Shown: positions 51,416 to 60,735 of the stretch, one piece after another
Layout of the letters: every line of letters begins with the position of its first letter
Numbering within the stretch: the first letter of the stretch is position 1
Assembly (NCBI GenBank): GCA_028280405.1
Contig: JANQLW010000060.1
Coordinates: forward strand, 43,435-107,434
DNA from: Bacteroidales bacterium
GTDB taxonomy: Bacteria > Bacteroidota > Bacteroidia > Bacteroidales > GCA-2711565
DNA: 64,000 nucleotides
Reading direction: 5' to 3'
The notes under the pieces: generated by a model
Databases searched by the model: none
What the model was told of the DNA's origin: nothing
The model's input: the letters and a program-made list of their open reading frames with translations, nothing else
Made by a program: the position numbers and the translations under genes

Positions 51416-51940
51416 CTACTTAGGTTTACTTAACATTCCCAAACGATCTAAAACTTCATCGCTTAAATCGAAAGCCGGATCTGCAAAAAGCACATTCATT
51501 CCACCCGCTTTATCAAAGATGAATCCATAATTTCTGGCTTCTGCAATTTCTTTTACTACGCTTTGAACTTTTTCCTGTATAGGTTGAACCAACTCAATAC
51601 GTTTTTTATACAAAGCTCCTTCAGGGCCGAATTTATCATGCTGAAATTTTTTCAATTCTTTTTCCTTATTAATAATTTCTTCCTCCTTTTTCTTTTTAAT
51701 ATTAGCAGGAAGCAAAGCAGCTTCAGCCTGATAAGCTTTATACAGCTTTTCTATTTCAGCATATTTTTTTTCAATATCTTTTTGCCATTTCATGGATAAT
51801 TCATCCAGTATATCCTGTGCATCGGTATATTCCGGAATATTTTCGAAAATATAGTCAGTATCCACAAAAGCATACTTTTGGGCATGTGCAAAAGTTGTAG
51901 CGCTTACTAATATGATAAGTGCAAGTATAAATTTCTTCAT
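51416..51940 (-). CDS. OmpH/Skp-family periplasmic chaperone (first copy)
   Basis: 174 residues with signal MKKFILALIILVSATTFAHA. KYAFVDTDYIFENIPEYTDAQDILDELSMKWQKDIEKKYAEIEKLYKAYQAEAALLP is the Skp start and coiled helix. The end EARNYGFIFDKAGGMNVLFADPAFDLSDEVLDRLGM is typical. It lies about 50 nt downstream of bamA and feeds the same assembly pathway. Confidence 0.94.
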   Translation of the reverse strand: MKKFILALIILVSATTFAHAQKYAFVDTDYIFENIPEYTDAQDILDELSMKWQKDIEKKYAEIEKLYKAYQAEAALLPANIKKKKEEEIINKEKELKKFQHDKFGPEGALYKKRIELVQPIQEKVQSVVKEIAEARNYGFIFDKAGGMNVLFADPAFDLSDEVLDRLGMLSKPK

Positions 51941-51989
51941 AATACAATCGCTTTATATTTAAACATTGTAATTACAAAAATATTGCCAA

Positions 51990-54629
51990 TTAATCGATAG
52001 ATTGATTAATTGAGAAATGGAAATGTGCTCCGTTAGCATCCGGTAATCCCGGAACTTCATCAAATCCATAGCCCCAGTCAAGACCCAGGAATCCAAACAT
52101 CGGCATAAATACCCTGATCCCAAAACCAGCTGTACGGTACACATCAAACGGATCATAGGTTTTTAAAGAACTCCATGCATTACCGGCCTCAAGATAAGCA
52201 GTTGCATAAATAGTAGCTGTTGGCGCTAATGATAACGGATATCTCAATTCTAAAGTATACTTAGAATATAAAGCACCTCCGGTATTTCTGTTTAAAGCAA
52301 AATTTGGAGTTAATGCTTCGTTTTCATAACCACGCATGGCTATGATTTCACGGCCATCAAAATTATAACCACCCGTTAAACCGTCACCACCAAGGTAGAA
52401 TCTTCCAAATGGAGTTAACCCAATATCATTATTGAATTTACCCAAATAACCAAAATCCATACGGGTACTAAGTACCAGTTTATTCACAAGTTCTATATAC
52501 CATTTAGAATGAAACTTAAATTTATAATATTCAATCCATTTAAATTTTTCATCTTCCGTCATATCGGAATAATCCTTACTTGAAAGCAAGGAATAAGGGA
52601 TCGTAGTTTCCAAAGTTAAGCCAACATCAGATCCACCTCTAGGGTAAATAGGAGCTGTCGTTGAATTTCTGTTTAAAGAAATTGCATAATTAATATTATT
52701 ATATCTTCCTGTTCCGGATCCGAAATTAAAAATTTCTCTATAATTATCAAGACGATAGAACAAGAAACTTACTCTGTGCATTAAGGTAAAATAATCATCC
52801 GGCCAACCCAAACGTTTTCCCAATCCTAAAGTAAAACCATCGGTTACAAAAGAAGCTCTGTCTGGATCATCACTACTTCGGCCATTTGAATAAGATGATT
52901 TATAATAAGAAACGCTGAATGAATTCGGTTTTTTACCTCCTAACCAGGGCTCAGTAAAGGAAATACTATAGTTAAAATAACCTTTACCATAGGTTTGAAA
53001 GCGTAATGAAAGTTTTTGGCCGTCACCGGAAGGAATAGGCCTCCAGGTACCTTTTTTGAATATTCCTCTTAAAGAGAAATTATTGAATGAAAGTCCCAAA
53101 GAACCCATGATACGTCCATACCCCCATCCACCGGAAAGTTCAATCTGGTCTGAAGATGTTTCAGTTACCTCATAAACTATGTCAACCGTTTTTTCGGCAG
53201 GATTTGGTTGAGGACTAGGGTTCATAGTTTCCGGATCAAAATACCTCAATTGAGCAAGTTCACGGGATGTTCTGATCAACAGTTCCCTGTTAAACAATTG
53301 TCCGGGCATCGTTTTCATTTCCCTGACGGCCACATGATCATTTGTACGGGTATTCCCTTTGATTAATACTTTATTAAGGGTAGCACGTTCGCCTTCACTA
53401 ATCCTTATTTCAATATCAATAGAATCATTTTCGACAGCGACTTCATATGGGTTTCCCGAATACCATAAATATCCCCTGTTCAGATATAATGAACTCACAT
53501 CACCATCATAAACAGTTTCATTATACTCAAGATACTTTTGTAAATGCTTTTGATTATAAACATCTCCCTTTTGTATTTTCAGAACTCTCTTCAACTCGGA
53601 TGTAGGAAACACTTTATTTCCAACAAATGTTATATTACGAAAGTAATATTTGCGGCCTTCTTCAATGGTTAACTTAATATTCACCATACCATCTTCCGCA
53701 GCATAAATAGAATCCTTAACAATACGGGCATCACGATATCCTAGTGAATGATACTTATCAATAATAGAAACTTTATCTTCTTCATATTTCTCTTTGATAA
53801 GCTTAGAACCTTTAAAAATTCTAAATTTCATATGTTCCCTGAAGAATTTGGTAGTTGAATCAACCATGCCGGCAAAATTCAGGCGTGAAGTAGTTGCCAA
53901 TACATCAAGAATCAGGTTATCCAAACCTTTAAGAGGAGTCACACTTGATTTTTCTTTGGTTTCCTTCATATAAGATTTAATCTTATGATCCGTAACCTGG
54001 ATATTTCCGTCAACATAAATTCTGTATACCTTAACTTTTTTGTTTTTATTCACTGTTATATGAAGGGTTACAGAATTCTTACGATCTTTATCCGGAACCT
54101 GTTTCAATAGAACTTCACAATTCCTAAAACCTTTTTGAGCATAGTGTTTCTTAATATTATTTTTAATTCTGGAAAGTTCATAGTTGGTAATAATTTTGCC
54201 TGTAGTAATTCCTACTTCTTCGATAAGCTTGGTTTTCTCACCTTTACGAACTCCTTTAAAAACAACTTTTCTTAAGCGGGGCCGTTCAGTTAATACAAAA
54301 TTAAGAAAGATATTGCTTCCTTCTATTTTAGTAATAAAGATCTGAACATTGTCAGCAACGCCAAGATCCCATAATTTTTTAATGGCTGAAGGAATCGCAT
54401 CTCCGGGAATTTTAATCTTTTTGCCAATTTCGAGGCCAGACACCATGACAATCACATTTCGATCCAGTGTTTTAGTATCACTCACCGTAATACCGGCAAT
54501 TGTAAAATCTTTAGGGCGATTCATATTTACACCTAATGCTCTTAAAGCATCTCTCTCCTGAGCATAAAGGCCACTGCTTATCACACAAATAAATATGATT
54601 GCACCGATAATTATTTTAGAAATTTTCAT
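51990..54629 (-). CDS. bamA: Outer-membrane protein assembly factor BamA
   Basis: About 879 residues from the ATG at 54629, where a signal peptide begins (MKISKIIIGAIIFICVISSGLYA); the track start adds 17 residues and overlaps uppS. POTRA domains span about residues 25-430 (LRKVVFKGVRKGEKTKLIEEVG, YYFRNITFVGNKVFPTSELKRVLKIQKGD, LNKVLIKGNTRTNDHVAVREM). The barrel includes VTETSSDQIELSGGWGYGRIMGSLGLSFNNF. The C-terminal strand is AHFHFSINQSID. It inserts beta-barrels into the outer membrane. It is co-transcribed with uppS and ompH genes. Confidence 0.95.
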   Translation of the reverse strand: MKISKIIIGAIIFICVISSGLYAQERDALRALGVNMNRPKDFTIAGITVSDTKTLDRNVIVMVSGLEIGKKIKIPGDAIPSAIKKLWDLGVADNVQIFITKIEGSNIFLNFVLTERPRLRKVVFKGVRKGEKTKLIEEVGITTGKIITNYELSRIKNNIKKHYAQKGFRNCEVLLKQVPDKDRKNSVTLHITVNKNKKVKVYRIYVDGNIQVTDHKIKSYMKETKEKSSVTPLKGLDNLILDVLATTSRLNFAGMVDSTTKFFREHMKFRIFKGSKLIKEKYEEDKVSIIDKYHSLGYRDARIVKDSIYAAEDGMVNIKLTIEEGRKYYFRNITFVGNKVFPTSELKRVLKIQKGDVYNQKHLQKYLEYNETVYDGDVSSLYLNRGYLWYSGNPYEVAVENDSIDIEIRISEGERATLNKVLIKGNTRTNDHVAVREMKTMPGQLFNRELLIRTSRELAQLRYFDPETMNPSPQPNPAEKTVDIVYEVTETSSDQIELSGGWGYGRIMGSLGLSFNNFSLRGIFKKGTWRPIPSGDGQKLSLRFQTYGKGYFNYSISFTEPWLGGKKPNSFSVSYYKSSYSNGRSSDDPDRASFVTDGFTLGLGKRLGWPDDYFTLMHRVSFLFYRLDNYREIFNFGSGTGRYNNINYAISLNRNSTTAPIYPRGGSDVGLTLETTIPYSLLSSKDYSDMTEDEKFKWIEYYKFKFHSKWYIELVNKLVLSTRMDFGYLGKFNNDIGLTPFGRFYLGGDGLTGGYNFDGREIIAMRGYENEALTPNFALNRNTGGALYSKYTLELRYPLSLAPTATIYATAYLEAGNAWSSLKTYDPFDVYRTAGFGIRVFMPMFGFLGLDWGYGFDEVPGLPDANGAHFHFSINQSID

Positions 54630-54672
54630 TCCCGCGTATTTATTATTAGAATCCTTCTTTAACATTCGTTTC

Positions 54673-55425
54673 TTATACATTTAAAAGTTGCTCACTTGTT
54701 TTCCCAAATCTGCGTTCTCTGCATTGATAATTTAAAATTGCCTTATATAAGTCCTCACGTGTAAAATCAGGCCATAAAGTATCTGTAAAATAGAATTCAG
54801 CATAAGCAATTTGCCAAAGAAGAAAATTACTGATTCTATATTCACCGCTTGTTCTGATTAAAAGTTCCGGATCAGGCATTCCGGCAGTATTCAAGTGATC
54901 ATTTATAAGTTCCTGATCAATCTGATCTATATTTAAAATTCCGTTGTTTACTTTATTGACAATAAGTTTAACAGCCTCTGTTAGTTCCCATCTGGCACTG
55001 TAGCTCAGCGCAAGATTTAAAGTCATACGATCGTTTTCAGAGGTATTTTCAATAGTCTTCAACAATTGATTTCTGCTTTCTTCCGGAAGGCTTTCAATAT
55101 CCCCAATAGCATTTAAGCAAATATTATTTTTGTTCAGTGTTGGAGTTTCCTTTTCTATTGTATTTACCAATAGGCTCATCAAAGCATCCACCTCACTTTT
55201 TGGTCTGCTCCAGTTTTCTGTAGAAAAAGCATAAAGTGTTAAATACTCTATTCCAAGTTCAGCAGCACTTTCAGCAGCTTCACGAACTGCATTTACTCCA
55301 CTTTGATGCCCAAAGGTTCTGTCCCGACCTTGCTTTTGAGCCCATCTTCCATTACCATCCATAATTATGGCTATATGTTTTGGTAATTGTTTAAGATTTA
55401 TTTTTTTCTTCAAGCTCATTTTCAC
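54673..55425 (-). CDS. uppS: Undecaprenyl diphosphate synthase (isoprenyl transferase)
   Basis: 250 residues with cis-prenyltransferase motifs: HIAIIMDGNGRWAQKQG (catalytic Asp), GHQSGVNAVREA, LTLYAFSTENWSRPKSEVDALM and the end region GMPDPELLIRTSGEYRISNFLLWQIAYAEFYFTDTLWPDF. It makes the C55 lipid carrier for cell-wall synthesis. It overlaps the possible upstream start of bamA. Start MKMSLKKK; an alternative ATG is two codons later. Confidence 0.96.
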   Translation of the reverse strand: MKMSLKKKINLKQLPKHIAIIMDGNGRWAQKQGRDRTFGHQSGVNAVREAAESAAELGIEYLTLYAFSTENWSRPKSEVDALMSLLVNTIEKETPTLNKNNICLNAIGDIESLPEESRNQLLKTIENTSENDRMTLNLALSYSARWELTEAVKLIVNKVNNGILNIDQIDQELINDHLNTAGMPDPELLIRTSGEYRISNFLLWQIAYAEFYFTDTLWPDFTREDLYKAILNYQCRERRFGKTSEQLLNV

Positions 55426-55433
55426 ATCAACTA

Positions 55434-56225
55434 TTAAAAATTATTACAAACTTCTTTGATCACATTAAATTTGTAGGTAATCGAAAAACCAAAAAAACAA
55501 TACCAGTCTTTGGTTTCAGGATTCCCACGCTGTTCATAAGGTTTATGCGACAATGTAGGATCAGATGCTCTGAGTGCATCTGTTACCGGACTAGTAGTAG
55601 CATCTAAATAATAAGTGGTACTGATATCATCCAAATAGTCAGTAAAAGTTTTACGCATGCCCCATTCTATTCCTACTCCTATTTTTTCACTTAAACTGTA
55701 TTTAAATCCAATACCGAAGGGGATGACTAAACTTCTGGAAGAATATGGAGTTCTTCCGTCAAAATTTACCAATTGCCCTTCAGTACCATAATTTTTCAAG
55801 CTATTCCCATCTGTATCTTTCGGATTAAAGAAAAAGAAACCCACGCCTCCAAAAATATAGGGAGTATATTTCATTTTCTGACTACCTGTTTCATAAGGCA
55901 AAAAATTGAATTCAGTAACTACTGAAAATTCAGTAATTGCCGACTTAAACAAAAGATCTCTGGTTCCTGGGGCGACAGCAACTCTCAATTGATCAGCTGC
56001 CTGAACATTTCCTCTCAATAAATTTGCTCTGAATGCCCAGCGATTATTAATATTGTATCTGGCAATAAGGCCAAATGCAGGACGGCTACGATCAAAATGC
56101 TGATCCGGATTTATATCTCCGAGGTAATAGGATGAACCAACAAATACTCCGGTCTCCAGAGTTTGAGAATACACTCCAACTGAGAAGGTTAGCATTAATA
56201 AAATAAGTATTTGTTTTCTACGCAT
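55434..56225 (-). CDS. DUF6089/PorG-like outer-membrane beta-barrel protein
   Basis: 263 residues with signal peptide MRRKQILILLMLTFSVGVYSQ. The barrel opens with TLETGVFVGSSYYLGDINPDQHFDRSRPAFGLIARYNINNRWAFRANLLRGNV and continues with PFGIGFKYSLSEKIGVGIEWGMRKTFTDYLDD, matching the DUF6089 family that includes PorG of the type IX secretion system. It lies 8 nt upstream of uppS; the uppS-bamA-ompH order with this gene is typical of the phylum. Whether it acts in secretion here is not visible. Confidence 0.85.
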   Translation of the reverse strand: MRRKQILILLMLTFSVGVYSQTLETGVFVGSSYYLGDINPDQHFDRSRPAFGLIARYNINNRWAFRANLLRGNVQAADQLRVAVAPGTRDLLFKSAITEFSVVTEFNFLPYETGSQKMKYTPYIFGGVGFFFFNPKDTDGNSLKNYGTEGQLVNFDGRTPYSSRSLVIPFGIGFKYSLSEKIGVGIEWGMRKTFTDYLDDISTTYYLDATTSPVTDALRASDPTLSHKPYEQRGNPETKDWYCFFGFSITYKFNVIKEVCNNF

Positions 56226-56279
56226 AATTTAGCCTGCAAAATTACATTTTTTTTCGAGATATAAAATCGTGAAACCCCA

Positions 56280-57158
56280 TTAATTTCTGATATCTAAGCC
56301 CCATTTCAGTTTATCCCTGATCGTTGTAAAAAAATCTTTATCCAACATTTGGATAATATTGATTTTAAATGATTCCCTTTTAATATTTAATTCGATGGAT
56401 CCATCTAGTGATTCTCTTCTTGAATCAAGGCTCACCAGATATTGATGATCCCTGCCTTCCAATTTAATTTTTATCCTGCTGTCATCCGGAATTATTATGG
56501 GCCTAACCGTTAGATTATGAGTTGCAATAGGGGTAATTACAAAATTTTCAGAACCCGGAGTTACAATTGGACCTCCACAACTTAAAGAATAAGCAGTTGA
56601 GCCTGTAGGTGTAGCAATAATCAAACCGTCTGCCCAATAAGAATTCAGGATTTTATCATCCAGGTAAACATGTACTACAAGTAAAGCATTGGAGTCTTTT
56701 CGGCTCACTGCAATTTCATTCAAGGCATAATTGGTATCGCCAAACATATTATTTACCGTTTCCAGGCTAAGCAATGTTCTTTCCTCCAATCTGAAATCTT
56801 TATTCGCCAGGCAATCAAAAGCTTGATCAATTTCATTTTTCGACACACTGGATAAAAAGCCCAGGCGCCCCAGGTTCACACCTAAAACAGGAATTCCTGA
56901 ATCTCTGATCAAAGTTACCGTATCCAAAAAAGTTCCATCTCCACCTACAGATATCAGATAATCTGCATTATTTTTTAAATCGCAATGTGATTCAAACAAA
57001 TCAAAAGTGCTGTTGAATTTTACCAATGGCTTTATAATATCATAAAAAGGAGAATAGATCATAACCTCTGCCCTGATCGCTTCCAGTTTACTAATTACTT
57101 GCTGAATATAAGGCATCGAAGCCTCATCGGGAGATTTACCAAACAGCGCAATTTTCAT
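56280..57158 (-). CDS. nadK: NAD kinase
   Basis: 292 residues with the NAD kinase motifs LISVGGDGTFLDTVTLIRD, VLGVNLGRLGFLSSV, ALNEIAVSRKDSNAL and WADGLIIATPTGSTAYSLSCGGPIVTPGSENFVITPIATHNLTVRPIIIP. It phosphorylates NAD to NADP in the cytoplasm. It precedes the DUF6089 gene by about 55 nt in the conserved envelope cluster. Start MKIALFGKSPDEASMPYIQ fits the family. Confidence 0.96.
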   Translation of the reverse strand: MKIALFGKSPDEASMPYIQQVISKLEAIRAEVMIYSPFYDIIKPLVKFNSTFDLFESHCDLKNNADYLISVGGDGTFLDTVTLIRDSGIPVLGVNLGRLGFLSSVSKNEIDQAFDCLANKDFRLEERTLLSLETVNNMFGDTNYALNEIAVSRKDSNALLVVHVYLDDKILNSYWADGLIIATPTGSTAYSLSCGGPIVTPGSENFVITPIATHNLTVRPIIIPDDSRIKIKLEGRDHQYLVSLDSRRESLDGSIELNIKRESFKINIIQMLDKDFFTTIRDKLKWGLDIRN

Positions 57159-57190
57159 CTGTTTATAATTTTATTTTTTATTTGTCAGAT

Positions 57191-57247
57191 GGAACATCCA
57201 TGCTATCATCATTCCTTTGTGTGAAAATTTATTCTCATGGATGTTTC
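57191..57247. repeat. Inverted repeat GGAACATCCATG...CATGGATGTTTC
   Basis: The arms GGAACATCCATG and CATGGATGTTTC, 12 nt each with 11 pairs, flank about 33 nt in the gap upstream of nadK. It could be a regulatory hairpin, an attenuator between the TamA-like gene and nadK, or a dispersed repeat. Confidence 0.5.
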
Positions 57248-57363
57248 ATTTTATAAATTTTCAGGTTTCCGATTACAAGAATACGAAATTAATGGGAACC
57301 ATTTTTCAATTTAACAAATATTAATATTTGTGAATGAATTCGTTCGAAGCCAAGCAATACCGA

Positions 57364-58776
57364 TTATATAGGAGCTCTTACGTGAAAATACAAAGCTGCT
57401 TTATTTTGTTTATTTATGGTGAATTCTGTTCGCAAAACAACATCATAATAGGTCACAAAGTCGAGGCCTATGCCATAGCCATACTGAACTGTATTATTCA
57501 AAGGATTTAAATTACTTTTATAGCGATCATGAGTATATGAACAATCAAAAAACAAATTCAGGTAAAATGAATAATACATCTTGCTGAACTTTTCCGATTT
57601 TATGTATTTAATAGTTTTGACTTTTCTGGGAATCAATTCAAATTTCAGGTTTGATCTTAACAAGCCATAATTTTGTCCATCAAAGATATTCAGTTCATAG
57701 CCTCTCACATAGTCATAATCGTAACCCAAACCACGCTGTAGAGAATAAGGTTGAAATTGTTTTGTAGAGATTTTTGTTAGTAAAGAACTTGCAAAATACC
57801 AGCGAGGTTTAAGTTTCCAGAATTTGCGAATACTGCTTTTTACATATAGAAAATCAACACCATCCTCCTGAAGTAAGCCTAAACCTGTTTTTCTGAGCTC
57901 CACATCAAAGTAATAGCCACTTAAAGGATAAGGTTTATAATCTCTATAGTCCTGAATATACTTATAGGATACAGAAAAATGCTGAAGCTGCTCCTGCCCG
58001 TTAATGCTAAACTCAGGATATTTTATAACCACACTATCCATTAAACTTACTTTTTGATAATTAAGCTCAATGTATTGCTTATGATGAATACCCGGCCTAT
58101 AAAACAATCTGAAATATGACTCGGTTTTTTTCTCAGGAAAAAGTTCATCATTCCGATAATAAATAAGTTTGTTATTGATGCTTTGTACTCCAATTTCATG
58201 TTTGCGGGCATGACTCATCCCAATTTCAAATCCTAAATTCTGTGCTTTATTAAAAGAAGGCAGCTCATAAAACAGCCCAAATTTTTGTTCATGGCCTAAG
58301 CGAAGTAAGACTTTCAACTTATCTTTTCTACCTGTAAAATTCCACCATACGAGATATACGCCGTAATTTAATCTGGAAAAATCTTTATCTTCCCACCAGG
58401 CATTAAAATTACGATCGGCAATTTCCAATAATGGATAGGGCCAAACATACCACCTTTCCAATAAATCAATATGAACATCGACTAAAGATGAATCCTTGCT
58501 ATAAGTTGGCTTTAGTGTTACAAAATTAAAAAGAGAAGTATTCATCAAATTTTGCTGAGCTTTTTCAAATACTGATTTAACCTCACTCAATTTAAGGGTA
58601 TCCTGCCGGGCAAACTCAATTTCCCTCAGTAAAGTTTGTCTGCGGGTAATTTTATTACCTGAAAACTCAATTGACTTGATAACAGTTTTCCGATTAGCAT
58701 TTTGAGCTTCCGTATTAAACCTGGAAAAGAGGATAAAAAAACAAAAAGTAACAAGAAAGTACTTACAAAACCACAT
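57364..58776 (-). CDS. BamA/TamA-like POTRA-barrel outer-membrane protein
   Basis: 470 residues. A hydrophobic start (CKYFLVTFCFFILFSRFNTEAQ) is followed by one or two POTRA-like domains (RKTVIKSIEFSGNKITRRQTLLREIEFARQDTL; VEKAQQNLMNTSLFNFVTLKPTY as FEKAQQN...). A barrel follows (WYVWPYPLLEIADRNFNAWWEDKDFSRLNYGVYLVWWNFTGRKDKLKVLLRLGHEQKFGLFYELP). It ends TEFTINKQNKAALYFHVRAPI. The Omp85 family fits; it is shorter than BamA. It lies 1 nt after the CBS gene in the envelope cluster. It may act in transport or assembly of outer-membrane components. Confidence 0.85.
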   Translation of the reverse strand: MWFCKYFLVTFCFFILFSRFNTEAQNANRKTVIKSIEFSGNKITRRQTLLREIEFARQDTLKLSEVKSVFEKAQQNLMNTSLFNFVTLKPTYSKDSSLVDVHIDLLERWYVWPYPLLEIADRNFNAWWEDKDFSRLNYGVYLVWWNFTGRKDKLKVLLRLGHEQKFGLFYELPSFNKAQNLGFEIGMSHARKHEIGVQSINNKLIYYRNDELFPEKKTESYFRLFYRPGIHHKQYIELNYQKVSLMDSVVIKYPEFSINGQEQLQHFSVSYKYIQDYRDYKPYPLSGYYFDVELRKTGLGLLQEDGVDFLYVKSSIRKFWKLKPRWYFASSLLTKISTKQFQPYSLQRGLGYDYDYVRGYELNIFDGQNYGLLRSNLKFELIPRKVKTIKYIKSEKFSKMYYSFYLNLFFDCSYTHDRYKSNLNPLNNTVQYGYGIGLDFVTYYDVVLRTEFTINKQNKAALYFHVRAPI

Positions 58777-58777
58777 C

Positions 58778-59440
58778 TTAAATATTCAAATAATTCATAA
58801 AGGAATCAAATCGATCTTTGAGGTCATCCAGTTCTTCACTATCGGCATAGGAAGCTTTAACGAAATAGTCATACCTCATAAAAGTTTGCAATATGGCTCC
58901 TATTTCCATAGTATTAACTTTCAGGGCTACTTCAATTTGAGTGGAATCTGTTTTAGAAGTTACACACAAACTTAAGATTTTAGCATCATTTGATTCTACG
59001 ATTTGAGCAATCTGGCTCAATGAATAATCTCTGGTATTTAATTCCAAAACAATAACACCCCCTGGTGTTTCCACCGAAGCAATTTTCGACATATTTTGTG
59101 TAAGGGTTTGAGTTGTAATGGATCCCAGATAACGATTCTTTTTATCTAATACCGGAATCAGGGTTAACTTATGTTCAGCTATTATCTTGATAATTTCAAA
59201 CAAATGTTGATCTTCATAGACATAAAGTGCAGGTACTGATAATTTATGATTCCCCAGAACTTCTTCAAAATCGTTTAATGTAAATATATCATCATCAGAT
59301 ATCAGGCCCAGAAACTCCACATTATTTACAATAGGGAGATGAGAAACTTTGTTTTCTTCCATCCAGTTCAGAGCATAAGCTCCGGTATCAGAAGTTTTAA
59401 GAGGTGCTATATCTTGAGTTAGCATTGATTTGGCAAACAT
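58778..59440 (-). CDS. CBS-domain protein with ACT-like C-terminus
   Basis: 220 residues. Two CBS motifs occupy about residues 1-130 (APLKTSDTGAYALNWMEENKVSHLPIVNNVEFLGLISDDDI; AEHKLTLIPVLDKKNRYLGSITTQTL). The rest (GGVIVLELNTRDYSLSQIAQIVESNDAKILSLCVTSK) looks ACT-like. It probably binds a nucleotide or amino acid and regulates something cytoplasmic. In many Bacteroidota it lies next to nadK and pdxJ; here the TamA-like gene separates them and pdxJ is not seen. Confidence 0.85.
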   Translation of the reverse strand: MFAKSMLTQDIAPLKTSDTGAYALNWMEENKVSHLPIVNNVEFLGLISDDDIFTLNDFEEVLGNHKLSVPALYVYEDQHLFEIIKIIAEHKLTLIPVLDKKNRYLGSITTQTLTQNMSKIASVETPGGVIVLELNTRDYSLSQIAQIVESNDAKILSLCVTSKTDSTQIEVALKVNTMEIGAILQTFMRYDYFVKASYADSEELDDLKDRFDSFMNYLNI

Positions 59441-59451
59441 ATATTCAGGCT

Positions 59452-60378
59452 TTAATATTCAGTAATACTAAAATAATCATCATTTAAGATATTCAAATAA
59501 TTTTGATACCTGGACTTACTAACAAATCCATTTTCCAATGCTTCAATAACAGCACAGCCAGGCTCATGAACATGCGTACAATTATTAAATTTACAGGAAT
59601 GCATATATCTTCTCATTTCAGGAAACCGCTCGGCAACTTCTTCTTTCTCAAAATGAATGAGGCCGAACTCTTTAATTCCGGGCGTATCAATAATGAATCC
59701 ACCACATTTTAATTCAATCATTTCAGCAAAGGTTGTCGTATGTTTACCTTTTTTATGCATAGCTGAGATTTCACCGGTTTTCAGATTTAATCCGGGTTCA
59801 ATCTGATTTATTAATGCTGACTTACCTACACCTGAATGACCGGAAAACAAGCTTACTTTATTTTCTACAAGCTTAAAGATTAAATCCAAATTTTTCTTTT
59901 CCAGAACAGAAACTTCATAGCAAGAATAACCAGCATCTTCATAAATCTTTTTTATCTCATTTAAAGAATGGAATAGCTTTTCATTATAAAGATCAATTTT
60001 GTTAAATACAATAATTGCAGGGATATGGTAAGCTTCAGCAGTAACAAGAAAACGATCGATGAACCCGGTTGAAGTTCTTGGTGCAGCCAAAGTAGCTATA
60101 ATAATTGCCTGATCAATATTTGTTGCAATGATATGAGACTGTTTGGAAAGTTTTGTTGCTTTTCGGATGATATAATTTTTTCTTTCTTCAATTTTGGTGA
60201 TCAGGCCGGCATCTCCGTCTTTCTTAAAATAAACACGATCACCAATCGCAAGCGGATTGGTAGTTCGGATTCCTTTAATCCTGAACTGGCCTTTTATTTT
60301 ACAGTCTATATAATTTCCTTCACTGTCTTTGACTGTATACCAACTTCCTGTAGATTTTATTATGATTCCTTCGAACAA
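59452..60378 (-). CDS. rsgA: Ribosome small-subunit biogenesis GTPase RsgA (TTG start)
   Basis: 308 residues. It has an OB-fold N-terminus (IIIKSTGSWYTVKDSEGNYIDCKIKGQFRIKGI) and a circularly permuted GTPase: NKIDLY (G4) comes before SGHSGVGKSALINQI (G1), with DTPGIKEFGL (G3). The C-terminal zinc site is CKFNNCTHVHEPGCAV. It helps mature the 30S subunit. The start codon is TTG, 1 nt after the stop of the upstream cupin gene; no better ATG is in frame nearby. The CBS gene follows 11 nt later. Confidence 0.95.
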   Translation of the reverse strand: MFEGIIIKSTGSWYTVKDSEGNYIDCKIKGQFRIKGIRTTNPLAIGDRVYFKKDGDAGLITKIEERKNYIIRKATKLSKQSHIIATNIDQAIIIATLAAPRTSTGFIDRFLVTAEAYHIPAIIVFNKIDLYNEKLFHSLNEIKKIYEDAGYSCYEVSVLEKKNLDLIFKLVENKVSLFSGHSGVGKSALINQIEPGLNLKTGEISAMHKKGKHTTTFAEMIELKCGGFIIDTPGIKEFGLIHFEKEEVAERFPEMRRYMHSCKFNNCTHVHEPGCAVIEALENGFVSKSRYQNYLNILNDDYFSITEY

Positions 60379-60379
60379 A

Positions 60380-60649
60380 TTATTTGAAATTATAATGTTT
60401 TCTGACAGGAGATTTAATATCCCAAATACATTTCAATCCTTTTTTGAATGTCACAAAATCACCGGGTTTAATATAAGCAGTACCTTCTTCAGTTTCAACC
60501 TCAATACTCCCTTCTAAAATATAACATTCTTCTTCCGAATCATATTCCCAATCAAAGCGAGAAACTTCTTTCTCCCAAATAGGCCATTGCTGAATTTTCC
60601 TTTTAGCAATCTGATCCTTATTTAATGCTTCTATGATTATTTTTTCCAT
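60380..60649 (-). CDS. Small cupin-domain protein
   Basis: 89 residues forming one cupin barrel: WEKEVSRFDWEYDSEEECYILEGSIEVETEEGTAYIKPGDFVTFKKGLKCIWDIKSPVRKHYNF. This is close to the DUF861/EutQ-like small cupins. Metal-ligand residues are poorly conserved (EEE and no clear HxH), so the activity is unclear. It is 1 nt before rsgA and so likely co-transcribed and translationally coupled. Confidence 0.85.
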   Translation of the reverse strand: MEKIIIEALNKDQIAKRKIQQWPIWEKEVSRFDWEYDSEEECYILEGSIEVETEEGTAYIKPGDFVTFKKGLKCIWDIKSPVRKHYNFK

Positions 60650-60735
60650 AATAAAAGCTTCTGGTTTTATACAAACTTATATCATTTTTGATTAGATATC
60701 TTAATTGAGGAATATTTTTTTCAAAAAAATCTTTG